A DNA stretch of 64,000 nucleotides, taken from contig NZ_PYWX01000029.1 in NCBI RefSeq assembly GCF_003031675.1, forward strand, positions 124,001 through 188,000, written 5' to 3'. Each line of letters begins with the position of its first letter. Positions within the stretch are counted from its first letter, which is position 1. Under the pieces are notes generated by a model. It was not told where the DNA came from. It worked only from the letters and a program-made list of their open reading frames with translations, and did not search any database. Both the position numbers and the translations under genes were made by a program. Below are positions 1 to 8,238 of this stretch, piece after piece. The DNA is from Pseudomonas palleroniana. Lineage in GTDB: Bacteria; Pseudomonadota; Gammaproteobacteria; Pseudomonadales; Pseudomonadaceae.

Positions 1-281
1 GCTGGGACACCTGGAGCGCCGCGCTCGAAGCGGCGTGCCAGGAGACCGAGCGCTTTGATGCCGACGTCATTGTGGTGTCCCTGGGAGTGGACACGTTCAA
101 AGACGACCCTATCTCGCAATTCAAACTCGACAGCCCGGATTACCTGGCGATGGGTCAGCGCATCGCGCGTCTTGGCAGGCCCACGCTGTTCGTGATGGAA
201 GGCGGCTATGCCGTCGCAGAAATCGGTATCAACGCCGTCAACGTCCTCGAAGGTTTCGAACAAGCAGGAGCCGCCCAATGA
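1..281 (+). CDS. acetylpolyamine amidohydrolase / histone-deacetylase-like protein, C-terminal end (partial)
   Basis: Only the last 90 or so codons are in the window; the frame is open from the first base to a TGA at 279-281. The residues VIVVSLGVDTFKDDP, with the Asp of the D-x-F/H motif and the following MEGGYAV segment, are the C-terminal metal-site and GGY signatures of the arginase-deacetylase fold used by acetylpolyamine amidohydrolases, which remove acetyl groups from acetylated polyamines. The stop overlaps the ATG of the next gene (ATGA), so the two are translationally coupled. That next gene is a polyamine-binding protein, which supports a role in polyamine use over protein deacetylation. 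The active-site histidines lie upstream of the window. Confidence 0.8.
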   Translation, partial: WDTWSAALEAACQETERFDADVIVVSLGVDTFKDDPISQFKLDSPDYLAMGQRIARLGRPTLFVMEGGYAVAEIGINAVNVLEGFEQAGAAQ

Positions 282-1369
282 AGATGCTCACCACCCTGGC
301 CCTGTGCGCCGCCGTATTGAGCGGCGCGACGCAGGCCGAAGAAAAACCCCTCAAGGTCTACAACTGGTTCGACTACATCACGCCCAAGGCCCTTGAGGAC
401 TTCAAGGCACAAAACCCCCAGATCAAACTGGTGTACGACATCTTCGATACCAACGAAGCCCTGGAAGCCAAGCTGCTCACCGGCAACTCCGGGTATGACG
501 TGGTGGTGCCGTCCAACGTGTTCCTGGCCAAGCAGATCGAAGCGGGCGTCTTTCAGCCCCTGGATCGCAGCCAGCTGCCCAACTGGAACCACCTCGACCC
601 CAAGCTGATGAAGCTGATCGAAGCCAACGACCCCGGCAATAAGTTCGCCGTGCCCTACATGTACGGCACCATCCTGATCGGCTTCAACCCAGACAAGGTC
701 AAGGCGGCACTGGGACCCGATGCACCGGTGGACAGTTGGGACCTGATCTTCAAGGAAGAGAACATCAGCAAGCTCAAGCAATGCGGCGTCGCCTTCCTGG
801 ATTCGCCGTCGGAAATCCTGCCGCTGGCCCTGCAGCACCTCGGCCTGGACCCCAACAGCAGCAACCCCAAGGATTACGACAAGGCACAAGCCCTGTTGAT
901 GAAAATCCGTCCGTACATCACCTACTTCCACTCCTCCAAGTACATGGCCGATATCGCCAACGGCGATCTTTGCGTGGCCGTGGGTTACTCGGGCAGTTTT
1001 TCCCAGGCCGCCAACCGTGCCAAGGAAGCCAAGAACGGCGTCACCGTGGACATGCGCCTGCCCAAAGAAGGCGCACCGATCTGGTTCGACATGCTCGCCA
1101 TTCCCAAAGGTGCGCAGAACCCGCAAGACGCCTACACCTTCATCAACTACTTGCTGCAACCCCAGGTGATTGCGCCGATCAGTGATTTCGTCGGCTATCC
1201 CAACCCGAACAAGGACGCGACCGAACACGTCGACCCAGCCATTCGCAACAACCCCAACCTGTACCCGACCGAGGCGGCCATGGCAACGCTCTACACCTTG
1301 AAACCCCTGGCGCGTGATGCCGAGCGCGCCAGGACGCGCGCCTGGACCAAGATCAAATCCGGTACTTGA
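278..1369 (+). CDS. polyamine ABC transporter periplasmic binding protein (PotF/SpuD-like)
   Basis: 363 aa, the usual length for PotF/PotD-type proteins. Residues 1-20 form a signal peptide with cleavage after TQA, so the product is periplasmic. The mature part opens with KVYNWFDYITPKALEDF, the typical start of spermidine/putrescine-binding proteins, followed by the two-lobe SBP_bac fold with YDVVVPSNVFLAKQI and PYMYGTILIGF. It should bind putrescine, spermidine or a related polyamine and deliver it to a membrane ABC complex. No permease or ATPase follows on this strand; a hairpin comes next and then a gene on the opposite strand, so the transporter partners are elsewhere. Coupling to the deacetylase-like gene suggests uptake of acetylated or free polyamines. 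Confidence 0.88.
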   Translation: MKMLTTLALCAAVLSGATQAEEKPLKVYNWFDYITPKALEDFKAQNPQIKLVYDIFDTNEALEAKLLTGNSGYDVVVPSNVFLAKQIEAGVFQPLDRSQLPNWNHLDPKLMKLIEANDPGNKFAVPYMYGTILIGFNPDKVKAALGPDAPVDSWDLIFKEENISKLKQCGVAFLDSPSEILPLALQHLGLDPNSSNPKDYDKAQALLMKIRPYITYFHSSKYMADIANGDLCVAVGYSGSFSQAANRAKEAKNGVTVDMRLPKEGAPIWFDMLAIPKGAQNPQDAYTFINYLLQPQVIAPISDFVGYPNPNKDATEHVDPAIRNNPNLYPTEAAMATLYTLKPLARDAERARTRAWTKIKSGT

Positions 1370-1387
1370 TCACGCAGTGGCAAGGCC

Positions 1388-1415
1388 CACCGGAGCGAGG
1401 TCGCTCGCTCCGGTG
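1388..1415. terminator. hairpin between convergent genes
   Basis: Two perfect 12-base arms (CACCGGAGCGAG and CTCGCTCCGGTG) separated by GTCG, lying between the stop of the polyamine-binding protein and the end of the minus-strand gene at 1420. No T tract follows, so efficient factor-independent termination is uncertain, but position and stem strength fit a two-way terminator. Confidence 0.6.
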
Positions 1416-1419
1416 CGTG

Positions 1420-3690
1420 TTACATCACATCCAGAAAAATGCGCCGCCCGGAGGGTGTGCCGATCGGCCCACGGTAGACCTGAGAGTGGCGCCCGGCGCT
1501 GCGTTCGGCCTGTTCAAAGACGCGGCCCATTCTGCGCTGCGCGGCTAATTTCAGGTGCGCCTTGGAGGGCTGGTCTGGCGGTGTGTGCAGCAAGGGGTAA
1601 TGAAAGTGCGCGTACCACAGGGGCCGATAGCCGCCCATCACGTCCAGTACTTCGTATTCCTGCAGATAGTCCACCGTGCCGTCGATGGTTTCCGGCACCC
1701 GGCCATTGATCCGGCGGATACAAATCGCACGTTGCCCCAGCAGGTATTCCACATCGCCAACGGTTGGGGTCTGGCTGGTGCGGGTCATGTCGATGCGCAG
1801 GCGATGACCTTTGTTGCGCAACTGAAGGGCAGTGGCCCGCAATTGGCTGATCAAGGCAACGCAGTCCTCATTGCTGCGGATTTGGGTGAATTGCGCAAGC
1901 ACGCGGGCAGCGTCGTCCAACCCACGCGCCAGCTGCTCGAACTGCTCCTCTGCGGCAACCGGTGGCGTGCCGGGGCGCAGGGTTTCGGCCCCAGCCTGGT
2001 TGGCCCGGGCCAGTGAGGCTTGGCCTGCATCGAATGCTTTACGCCCACGCACACTCAGCCCTCGCACATCACGCTTGAGCCGCGGCACCCGGCGGATGTC
2101 CCACTGACCTTGGTCATCACTGATGATGTCGGGCCCCAGGGTTACGGGCTTTTGCGGCCGATCGACCACCTGGTAGACCGGGCTGTTGATATTAAAGACA
2201 GGGCTGATGCGAATGTGCGACAGCACGTAGAAGTGGTTCTCGTCCTTGTTGTAGACGAGCCCGTTATCGAAGAGGTGCAGACCTTTATGACCCCCCTCAT
2301 GAATCATCTCGCCTACCTTTGACGGGTGTGCTATCGCCGCCAATTGATGCTGCTGAACTGCCGAAAGCACCTGCCGTGCCCCCGCCCACGCGGCATCCAG
2401 CCGCTTGACGCGCGGGTGTGGCGACGCAGGCTCCTGGCCTTGTGGCCTGGCGGGATAAACCAGCAGCAGGGCCACCTGCCGCATCCAGCGAACGCCGTCG
2501 CGCCAGGGTACTTGAGCATTTTGCGTAACCTGCGCCTTGAAGGGGCTTGCGAGCAGCATCTTGCGGGTCAAGAACATTTCAGCGAAAGGCTGGGACAACA
2601 CCGCGCCAGATGCAGGGGCAGTCATCACTTGTTGGAAGACCTGTGCCGACCACGGCCGAAACACCAACCAGGGGCCGACCTCATCGCTCCCAGCACCGAT
2701 CAGGTAGCCTGACTCATCCGCCAACCGCCTGAACACCATCGGCTCGCCCTGCACGTGACGATGGGTCGCGTAAGTTCTCACGGCTGCGCGAAGCCGGTAA
2801 TAACCCTTGAGCGTAACCCCCGCCAGACCTTGAAGACTGTATTCCAACGCCACCTTGCACAGGTCCATGGCCATTTCCCGAGCGAAGCAGGCTTGGTGCG
2901 CGGCGTCGTCCTCCGGCAGGTCGTCGAGTTGGGTGCGGGCGCAATATTTCTGATAGGCCCAGGCGGCTCTCACCAACAGCCTGCTGTAAGCCAATCGCCC
3001 CGCGCGCGAGGCTTCTTTCAGCCAGGACGGTAACGATTCACGCAGCCCCTGCGGCTCGGGGTCCTGCTCGAAGAAATCACGGAACCGGGTCGCCCAGGCC
3101 AGTTGTCGATCCAGAGGCTCAAGGCGCGGGCGTTCACTGAGGTCAATCGCATCGATACGTTGCAACGCCGCTTCCAGCCCACACAGCGCCCAGCCCTCGA
3201 AGACGTCATGCTCAAGCCGCTCAGCGTCTACCAACACCTCGGCCTGCTGAGCAGACGTAAAAACCTCAAGGCCATGTCTCACGGAGTAGATCAGCGTTGT
3301 ACCGCCCCCCACGATCGCCAATGCGAGGTCGTTGTGCCGTTGAACGCCATAGACCTCAATCGTGGAGGTTCGCTCGCCGCTGTCGGGAAACGCGAGCACA
3401 GCCTGGAGCAGCCTGCGGATGACGGGATCTGCCTGCTTGCGCAGAACCTTACGCAGCCGCTGTGCAAGCATCTGCGATAACTCGCGCCAGCGAGTTTCCG
3501 ACGCCGGGCCGGGCGCGCAGAAGAACTCGATCAACTGCTCGGCGTAATACTCAAGCACCGCCTCCGGGTCGGCATCGAGCTGGGCCTGAGTAATGCATAA
3601 AGTGCCAAGGGTGGGGCGTAAAGCGAACAACTGGCTGGTGCGCAACTGCAGCGCATTGACAACGGGGGGTGGGGAAAGTGGGTCGGGCAT
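1420..3690 (-). CDS. DUF6543-like (dermonecrotic-toxin-type) protein of unknown function
   Basis: 756 aa, soluble, with no signal peptide or clear membrane segment. The C-terminal 90 residues (QEYEVLDVMGGYRPLWYAHF, a TPPDQPSKAHLK segment, and a final VYRGPIGTPSGRR) resemble the end of the large Pseudomonas proteins annotated as DUF6543/dermonecrotic toxin domain proteins, which are often secreted-effector candidates. The N-terminal part is helix-rich with many Arg, Leu and Gln residues and I recognise no catalytic motif. It stands alone: no immunity-type gene, secretion gene or VgrG is adjacent. It is short compared with the 1000-2000 aa usual for this group, so it may be a reduced member. 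Family assignment rests on recalled sequence style and is only moderately sure; function is unknown. Confidence 0.55.
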   Translation of the reverse strand: MPDPLSPPPVVNALQLRTSQLFALRPTLGTLCITQAQLDADPEAVLEYYAEQLIEFFCAPGPASETRWRELSQMLAQRLRKVLRKQADPVIRRLLQAVLAFPDSGERTSTIEVYGVQRHNDLALAIVGGGTTLIYSVRHGLEVFTSAQQAEVLVDAERLEHDVFEGWALCGLEAALQRIDAIDLSERPRLEPLDRQLAWATRFRDFFEQDPEPQGLRESLPSWLKEASRAGRLAYSRLLVRAAWAYQKYCARTQLDDLPEDDAAHQACFAREMAMDLCKVALEYSLQGLAGVTLKGYYRLRAAVRTYATHRHVQGEPMVFRRLADESGYLIGAGSDEVGPWLVFRPWSAQVFQQVMTAPASGAVLSQPFAEMFLTRKMLLASPFKAQVTQNAQVPWRDGVRWMRQVALLLVYPARPQGQEPASPHPRVKRLDAAWAGARQVLSAVQQHQLAAIAHPSKVGEMIHEGGHKGLHLFDNGLVYNKDENHFYVLSHIRISPVFNINSPVYQVVDRPQKPVTLGPDIISDDQGQWDIRRVPRLKRDVRGLSVRGRKAFDAGQASLARANQAGAETLRPGTPPVAAEEQFEQLARGLDDAARVLAQFTQIRSNEDCVALISQLRATALQLRNKGHRLRIDMTRTSQTPTVGDVEYLLGQRAICIRRINGRVPETIDGTVDYLQEYEVLDVMGGYRPLWYAHFHYPLLHTPPDQPSKAHLKLAAQRRMGRVFEQAERSAGRHSQVYRGPIGTPSGRRIFLDVM

Positions 3691-3764
3691 GATCGTCTAC
3701 CTAGAGCAAAGACACAGGAAGCCCTCACGGTATTGGCCTCTTCACCCGGCCAGACGGTAGTTAA

Positions 3765-5306
3765 TTATCCGGACTGCCATGCGGCGCGCAGACGCTTGAG
3801 CGCGAGTGCAATTTCCACCTCCGGCACGGCGGCAAACCCCATCACCAGGCCAGCGCGCTGGTCAACCGGCGTGCTTGATTGGGGCAGCCAGTAACTGCTC
3901 AGGCCGTTGACTTCCACCCCCACCTCACGGGCCTGGGCGAGCAGTTGCTGTTCGCGCGCCAATGTCTCCACCCGCACGGTCAGGTGCAGCCCAGCGGCCA
4001 CGCTGGGCAGTTCGCCGATACCCCCCAACCCGTCCGGCCAACCCGCGAGCAACGCGTTGCGCCGGCTCAAGGCAGCCCGGCGCATACGGCGGATATGCCG
4101 CTGGAAGTGCCCGGCCGCCATGAATTCGGCCATCACCGCCTGGGTGCCGACTTCCGAGTGGCGCATGTCGACGGCACGGCGCCGGGAGAAGGCGTCCACC
4201 AGCCCCGGCGGTAATACCAGATAACCCAGGCGCAAGGCCGGGAACGCTACTTTGCCGAACGTGCCGACATACAGCACCCGCCCACTGCGAGCCAGGGCCG
4301 CCAAGGGCGACAAGGGCGCGCCGCTGTAGCGGTACTCGCCATCGTAGTCGTCCTCGATGATCCAGCCGCCCGTACGCTCGGCCCAGGCCAGCAGTTCCAG
4401 GCGTCGGGCCAGGCTCATCACCACACCCAGCGGGTATTGATGGGAAGGCGTGACATAAGCCACGCGGCAATCGGCAAGGGTATTGAGTACCTGGCAGTCG
4501 ATACCCTCGTTGTCCACCGGTACTCCGTGCAGTCGCCCACCGGCCAGGGCGAACGCATGGCCGGCAGCACGATAACCGGGGTTTTCCACTGCCACTGCAT
4601 CACCAGGCTCTACCAGCAACTGTGCACAAAGGCTGATTGCCTGCTGCGCGCCGCTGGTGATCACTATTTGTTCAGCCGTGCATTGCAAGCCACGTGAGCT
4701 GCGCAGGTAAGCGGCAATCAACCCGCGCAAGCGAGCATCGCCAGCCGGGTCCCCGTAACAGAGTTGCTCCAGATCCGGCTTGCGCCAGAACGCCCCATTC
4801 AGCTTGGCCCACACCTCGAACGGGAACAGATCGAACGCCGGTACGCCCACGCGAAATGCCCGTGGCGGACCCGACGGAGGCTGAGACAGGTGGTTGGTTT
4901 TTATCCGCTCGACACCGGCACTGTGGATAACTTCGTCGTCCAGATCTTCCGGCAAATTCGCTACGTTTGTGGATAAGGTTGGGGATAAGCCTGTTGAAAA
5001 CCCTGTGGACAGTTTTGTGGATAGTTTTTTTGCCGTGGGCAGTTGAGCTACATAGGTGCCATCACCGACCCGGCTTTCGATAAAGCCCTCGGCGTAGAGC
5101 TGGTCGTAAGCGCGCACCACGCTGTTGCGCGAAATCGACAACGCCGCCGCCAAATCACGGCTAGCCGGCAAGCGCGTGCCGCTGACCAGCCGCCCGTCCA
5201 GCACCCGCTGGCGCAAGGCGTCATACAGCTGGCGAGTCAGACCTTGGCAGCGATCCAGCTCGATTCCGGCGGGGTTGAATGACATCGGCGGCAAAACAGG
5301 CGGCAT
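3765..5306 (-). CDS. MocR-type regulator (GntR HTH fused to PLP-dependent aminotransferase-like domain)
   Basis: 513 aa. Residues 15-85 are a GntR winged helix (LYDALRQRVLDGRLVSGTRL then SRNSVVRAYDQLYAEGFIES). A linker follows at about 90-135, then an aminotransferase class I fold with the PLP Schiff-base lysine in GTFGKVAFPALRLGY and the YDGEYRYSG segment. MocR proteins use PLP or a PLP adduct as effector and bind direct repeats in divergent promoters. It is divergent from a PaiB-acetyltransferase operon, with a candidate direct-repeat operator at 5307-5330, so it probably controls that operon and itself. The linker is odd: it consists largely of repeated L-S-T units encoded by DnaA-box-like nonamers. 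An internal ATG at 5285 is an alternative start. Confidence 0.9.
   Translation of the reverse strand: MPPVLPPMSFNPAGIELDRCQGLTRQLYDALRQRVLDGRLVSGTRLPASRDLAAALSISRNSVVRAYDQLYAEGFIESRVGDGTYVAQLPTAKKLSTKLSTGFSTGLSPTLSTNVANLPEDLDDEVIHSAGVERIKTNHLSQPPSGPPRAFRVGVPAFDLFPFEVWAKLNGAFWRKPDLEQLCYGDPAGDARLRGLIAAYLRSSRGLQCTAEQIVITSGAQQAISLCAQLLVEPGDAVAVENPGYRAAGHAFALAGGRLHGVPVDNEGIDCQVLNTLADCRVAYVTPSHQYPLGVVMSLARRLELLAWAERTGGWIIEDDYDGEYRYSGAPLSPLAALARSGRVLYVGTFGKVAFPALRLGYLVLPPGLVDAFSRRRAVDMRHSEVGTQAVMAEFMAAGHFQRHIRRMRRAALSRRNALLAGWPDGLGGIGELPSVAAGLHLTVRVETLAREQQLLAQAREVGVEVNGLSSYWLPQSSTPVDQRAGLVMGFAAVPEVEIALALKRLRAAWQSG
4922..5024. repeat. tandem DnaA-box-like nonamers inside the MocR linker
   Basis: Within about 100 bases there are two perfect TGTGGATAA nonamers (4922-4930 and 4968-4976) and three near copies (TGGGGATAA at 4980, TGTGGACAG near 5003, TGTGGATAG near 5016), all in the same orientation. 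Read on the minus strand they translate as a run of LST, LSP and FST triplets. It could be a repeat expansion tolerated in a disordered linker or a genuine DnaA-binding cluster. Confidence 0.7.
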
Positions 5307-5330
5307 ATTGGACCTATGAAATTGACCCTA
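5307..5330. promoter_or_regulatory. candidate MocR operator (direct repeat)
   Basis: Two 10-base direct repeats, ATTGGACCTA (5307-5316) and ATTGACCCTA (5321-5330), match at 8 of 10 positions with a 14-base repeat period, in the short gap between the divergent MocR and PaiB genes. Direct repeats containing GGACC/TGGAC-type cores are typical of MocR binding sites. The repeat abuts the MocR start codon, which fits autorepression. Assignment is by position and pattern only. Confidence 0.5.
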
Positions 5331-5393
5331 GATGGCTCTTACAACGAACCAATAGCCTGCCTAGGATGCAGGCATTCGCCAAGGAAAATCTCC

Positions 5394-6032
5394 ATGTACA
5401 CACCGCGTGCCTTTGCCCTCGATGATTTGCCCGAAATCCAGCAACTGATCCAGCACACCCGCCTGGCGCAGTTGGTGACCTTTGGCGAGCAGGGCCTGCA
5501 AGCCAGCCACCTGCCGCTGTTGCTCAACCCCGATGAAGGCCCCAACGGCACGCTTTATGGGCACCTGGCCAAGGCCAACCCACAGTGGCAAGAGCTGCAA
5601 AATGGCAGCGACGCCCTGGTGATCTTTGCCGGCGCCGAAGCCTACATCAGCCCGGCGTTTTATCCGGCCAAGGCCGAGCACGGCAAAGTGGTGCCCACCT
5701 GGAACTACATCGCCGTGCACGCTTACGGCAAGGCCGAGGTGTTCACCGATGCCGCACGCTTGCTCAAGCTGGTCAGTGCCCTCACCGACCGTCATGAAGG
5801 CAATCGCAGCCAACCGTGGAAAGTCAGCGACGCCCCGGCCGACTACATTGACGGCATGCTCAGGGCCATCGTCGGCTTCGCCCTGCCGATCGACCGCCTG
5901 ATCGGCAAGCGCAAACTCAGCCAGAACCGCAGCGCGGCCGACATTGCCGGCGTTCGCGAGGGCCTGGCCGCAAGCCCGGACGTGCGTGACCAGACCCTCG
6001 CGCGCTTTATTCCCCAAGGAGTTTCAGAATGA
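5394..6032 (+). CDS. PaiB-type FMN-binding negative transcriptional regulator family protein
   Basis: 212 aa from the ATG at 5394, chosen because the family begins MYTPRxF and an AAGGA site lies 8 bases upstream; the open frame reaches further back to 5316 without a Shine-Dalgarno. The sequence shows QASHLPLLLN, GHLAKANPQW and KVVPTWNYIAVHAYGKAEVF, hallmarks of the PaiB fold, a flavin-reductase-like split barrel. In Bacillus PaiB acts with the acetyltransferase PaiA on sporulation and protease genes; in proteobacteria the role is unclear and may be flavin- or heme-linked. It is first in an operon with two acetyltransferases (stop overlaps the next start) and is divergent from the MocR gene. 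Confidence 0.88.
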   Translation: MYTPRAFALDDLPEIQQLIQHTRLAQLVTFGEQGLQASHLPLLLNPDEGPNGTLYGHLAKANPQWQELQNGSDALVIFAGAEAYISPAFYPAKAEHGKVVPTWNYIAVHAYGKAEVFTDAARLLKLVSALTDRHEGNRSQPWKVSDAPADYIDGMLRAIVGFALPIDRLIGKRKLSQNRSAADIAGVREGLAASPDVRDQTLARFIPQGVSE

Positions 6033-6475
6033 ACCCGACCGACATCCGCCAGGTGACTGCTGCCGACCACGCCGCCTGGCTGCCGTTGTGGCAAGCGTAT
6101 TTGCAGTTCTACAACACTGAACTGCCGGACGCGGTGAGCCAAAGCACCTGGCAGCGTTTGCTCGACGCCAATGAGCCGACCCATTCGGCGCTGGCCTGGC
6201 AGGACGGCAAGGCGGTGGGTATGGTCAACTTCATCTACCATCGCTCCAACTGGAGCATTGAAAACTCCTGCTACCTGCAGGACTTGCTGGTGGACCCCGC
6301 TCAACGCGGCACCGGCGTCGGTCGTCAGTTGATCGAATTCGTCTACACCACCGCCAAGGCCGATGGTTGCTGCAAGGTCCATTGGCTGACCCACGAAACC
6401 AACGCCACGGCGATCCAGCTGTATGAACGCATCGCCGAACGCCCGGGTTTCATTCAATTTCGCAAAGGCCTTTAA
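6029..6475 (+). CDS. GNAT family N-acetyltransferase
   Basis: 148 aa, one GNAT domain. The acetyl-CoA pyrophosphate loop is visible as DLLVDPAQRGTGVGRQLIEF (Q/R-x-x-G-x-G/A form) at about residues 88-107, followed by WLTHETNATAIQLYERI, the usual motif B. The start overlaps the PaiB stop by four bases. The acceptor is unknown; small amines or polyamines are plausible because PaiA, the usual partner of PaiB, acetylates polyamines, but this protein is not clearly PaiA itself. Confidence 0.85.
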   Translation: MNPTDIRQVTAADHAAWLPLWQAYLQFYNTELPDAVSQSTWQRLLDANEPTHSALAWQDGKAVGMVNFIYHRSNWSIENSCYLQDLLVDPAQRGTGVGRQLIEFVYTTAKADGCCKVHWLTHETNATAIQLYERIAERPGFIQFRKGL

Positions 6476-6485
6476 GGAGCGCAGC

Positions 6486-7157
6486 ATGTCCATTTCCCCC
6501 GCCGACTGGAAAGGCGTCCCGGCGCCTACCGTGCAACGGCTTGAAGGACGCTTTATACGCCTGGAAAAACTCGACCCGGCGCGCCATGCCGACGATCTGT
6601 TCCAAGCGCTTCAAGGCCCCGGTGCCGACCCGAAACTGTGGGACTACCTGCCTTACGGGCCTTTCCCTGAGCGCAGCGCCTTCAATGACTGGTTGAATAA
6701 TCACGCAGCTCACAGCGACCCGTATTTTTTCAGCGTGATCGACCGCGCCAGCGGTCAGGTCCAAGGCATCCTCAGCCTGATGTCCATTGTCCCGGCCCAA
6801 GGCCGTATCGAGATCGGCCACGTCACCTTCGGGGCGCCGATGCAGCGCTCACCGAAAAGCACCGAGGCGGTGTACCTGCTGGCCAGGTATGCCTTCGAAC
6901 AGGGCTATCGCCGCCTGGAATGGAAGTGCAACAACGCCAACGCCCGCTCCAAATACGCGGCCGAGCGCCTGGGGTTCAGCTTTGAAGGCGTATTCCGCCA
7001 ACACATGGTGGTCAAGGGGCAGAACCGGGACACCGCGTGGTATTCGATCATCGACGCGGAATGGGCGGCGATTGGCGCAGGCTTCGAGGCGTGGTTATCA
7101 GAAGCCAATCAGACGGGATCGGGCCAGTTGAAAACCCTGGCGCAGTGCCGGGCCTGA
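6486..7157 (+). CDS. GNAT acetyltransferase, RimJ/RimL type
   Basis: 223 aa from ATG 6486, preceded by AAGGAG just after the previous stop; the longer frame from 6423 would overlap the upstream gene by 50 bases. The N-terminal half has GRFIRLEKLDPARHADDLF and the C-terminal half RRLEWKCNNANARSKYAAER, a pattern typical of RimL-like enzymes that acetylate amino acids, antibiotics or protein N-termini. It is the last gene of the PaiB operon; a strong hairpin at 7182-7209 follows. Substrate cannot be told from sequence. Confidence 0.85.
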   Translation: MSISPADWKGVPAPTVQRLEGRFIRLEKLDPARHADDLFQALQGPGADPKLWDYLPYGPFPERSAFNDWLNNHAAHSDPYFFSVIDRASGQVQGILSLMSIVPAQGRIEIGHVTFGAPMQRSPKSTEAVYLLARYAFEQGYRRLEWKCNNANARSKYAAERLGFSFEGVFRQHMVVKGQNRDTAWYSIIDAEWAAIGAGFEAWLSEANQTGSGQLKTLAQCRA

Positions 7158-7181
7158 CCCTCCCGGACGACGCATGATGCC

Positions 7182-7209
7182 TGTGGCAGGGAACGGGTTC
7201 CCTGCCACA
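7182..7209. terminator. strong hairpin (REP-like) between convergent genes
   Basis: Perfect 13-base arms TGTGGCAGGGAAC and GTTCCCTGCCACA with a 2-base loop, followed by ATTTGCAG. It lies between the convergent acetyltransferase and mmuM genes. The TGTGGCAGGG core is a common Pseudomonas intergenic repeat type, so it may be both a REP element and a two-way terminator. Confidence 0.7.
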
Positions 7210-7229
7210 TTTGCAGTTGCGTTGGCCAA

Positions 7230-8141
7230 CTACCCCAGCTTCTGGGCCAGCACCGCAATATGCTCAGGCCCGATCCCGCAGCAACCGCCCAGATGGCTGG
7301 CACCGCGCGCCTGCCAATCAGCGGCCCAGTGCAGGTAGCCGGAGGGGTCGAGGTCGTCGCGCAACGGGTCGAGGCCATCGTTGGCCGTGGCTTCCTTGGG
7401 CTGCGGAGGGAAGGCATTGGCGTAGGCACCGATCTGGATCGCTACGCCCAGTCGCTCAAAGGTCTGGCGCGCAGCATCAATCGCCGCGCCGATCACTTCC
7501 GGCTGGCTGCAGTTGAACAGCAGCACCTGCACGCCCAACTGCGCAGCCGCCTCGGCCGCGTCCGCCACCGGCTCGCCGGAGCGCAGCCGTGGTACTTCGT
7601 CGGTGTCTTCGTCCTTCAGGGTAAACGACAGCCAGAACGGCTTGCCATCCTGAGGCAGACCGGCCTTGATCGCCCGCGCTTCGACGATGGAGCTTTGGGT
7701 TTCCGCCAGCCACAGGTCAACGTGAGGCGCCAGGCCTTGCACCAGCGGTGTGAGTAACTCGGATACACGCTGCGCTTCAAATAAATCCGGACGATATGAG
7801 CCGAACAACGGTGGCAACGAACCGGCCACCCGTACATGTTTACCCGAGGCCGTCACCGCCCGCCGCGCCAACTCACCCGCCAAATCCGCCAAGGCTTGGC
7901 CTTCAGCCGCAAATCGAAGCTCACCAATATGAAACGGCACCACCGCATAGCTATTGCTGGTGATCACGTTCGCGCCACTGTCGATATAAGCCGCATGCAC
8001 CGCCTCCACCGCCTGCGGCGCCTCGCTCAACGCCAGAGCCGACCACTCCGGCTGACGGAACGGCGCGCCACGGCGTTGCAGTTCACGGCCCATGCCACCA
8101 TCGAGAATCACTGTTTCTGCGCCCATATGCTTTTTACTCAT
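7230..8141 (-). CDS. mmuM: homocysteine S-methyltransferase
   Basis: 303 aa from ATG 8141. ATG 8126 and GTG 8162 are alternatives and none has a good Shine-Dalgarno. The N-terminus has VILDGGMGRELQRRGAP, and the zinc-binding cysteines appear in LLFNCSQPE and the terminal HLGGCCGIGPEHI (GGCCG), as required in this family. It transfers a methyl group from S-methylmethionine (or similar) to homocysteine to make methionine in the cytoplasm. The divergent neighbour is an amino-acid ABC binding protein and permease, which may import the methyl donor. A perfect 12-base palindrome CATAAGCTTATG (8139-8150) covers the start region and could be an operator. Confidence 0.9.
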   Translation of the reverse strand: MSKKHMGAETVILDGGMGRELQRRGAPFRQPEWSALALSEAPQAVEAVHAAYIDSGANVITSNSYAVVPFHIGELRFAAEGQALADLAGELARRAVTASGKHVRVAGSLPPLFGSYRPDLFEAQRVSELLTPLVQGLAPHVDLWLAETQSSIVEARAIKAGLPQDGKPFWLSFTLKDEDTDEVPRLRSGEPVADAAEAAAQLGVQVLLFNCSQPEVIGAAIDAARQTFERLGVAIQIGAYANAFPPQPKEATANDGLDPLRDDLDPSGYLHWAADWQARGASHLGGCCGIGPEHIAVLAQKLG

Positions 8142-8238
8142 AAGCTTATGAAAATAACTCACTATGAGAGTCGTTTTTATAACTATTTAATACGCTGAAT
8201 TCGCTGCATCACAACTCTTTTTTCTAAAGGTGTCATTC

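Noticed and set aside
4922..5024. A true chromosomal origin at the DnaA-box cluster
   Set aside because: No AT-rich unwinding region, no dnaA, dnaN or parAB nearby, and the segment is inside a well-formed gene.
8163..8238. Possible SAM or methionine riboswitch before the binding-protein gene
   Set aside because: Only about 75 bases between the divergent genes, with no conserved helices that I could recognise.
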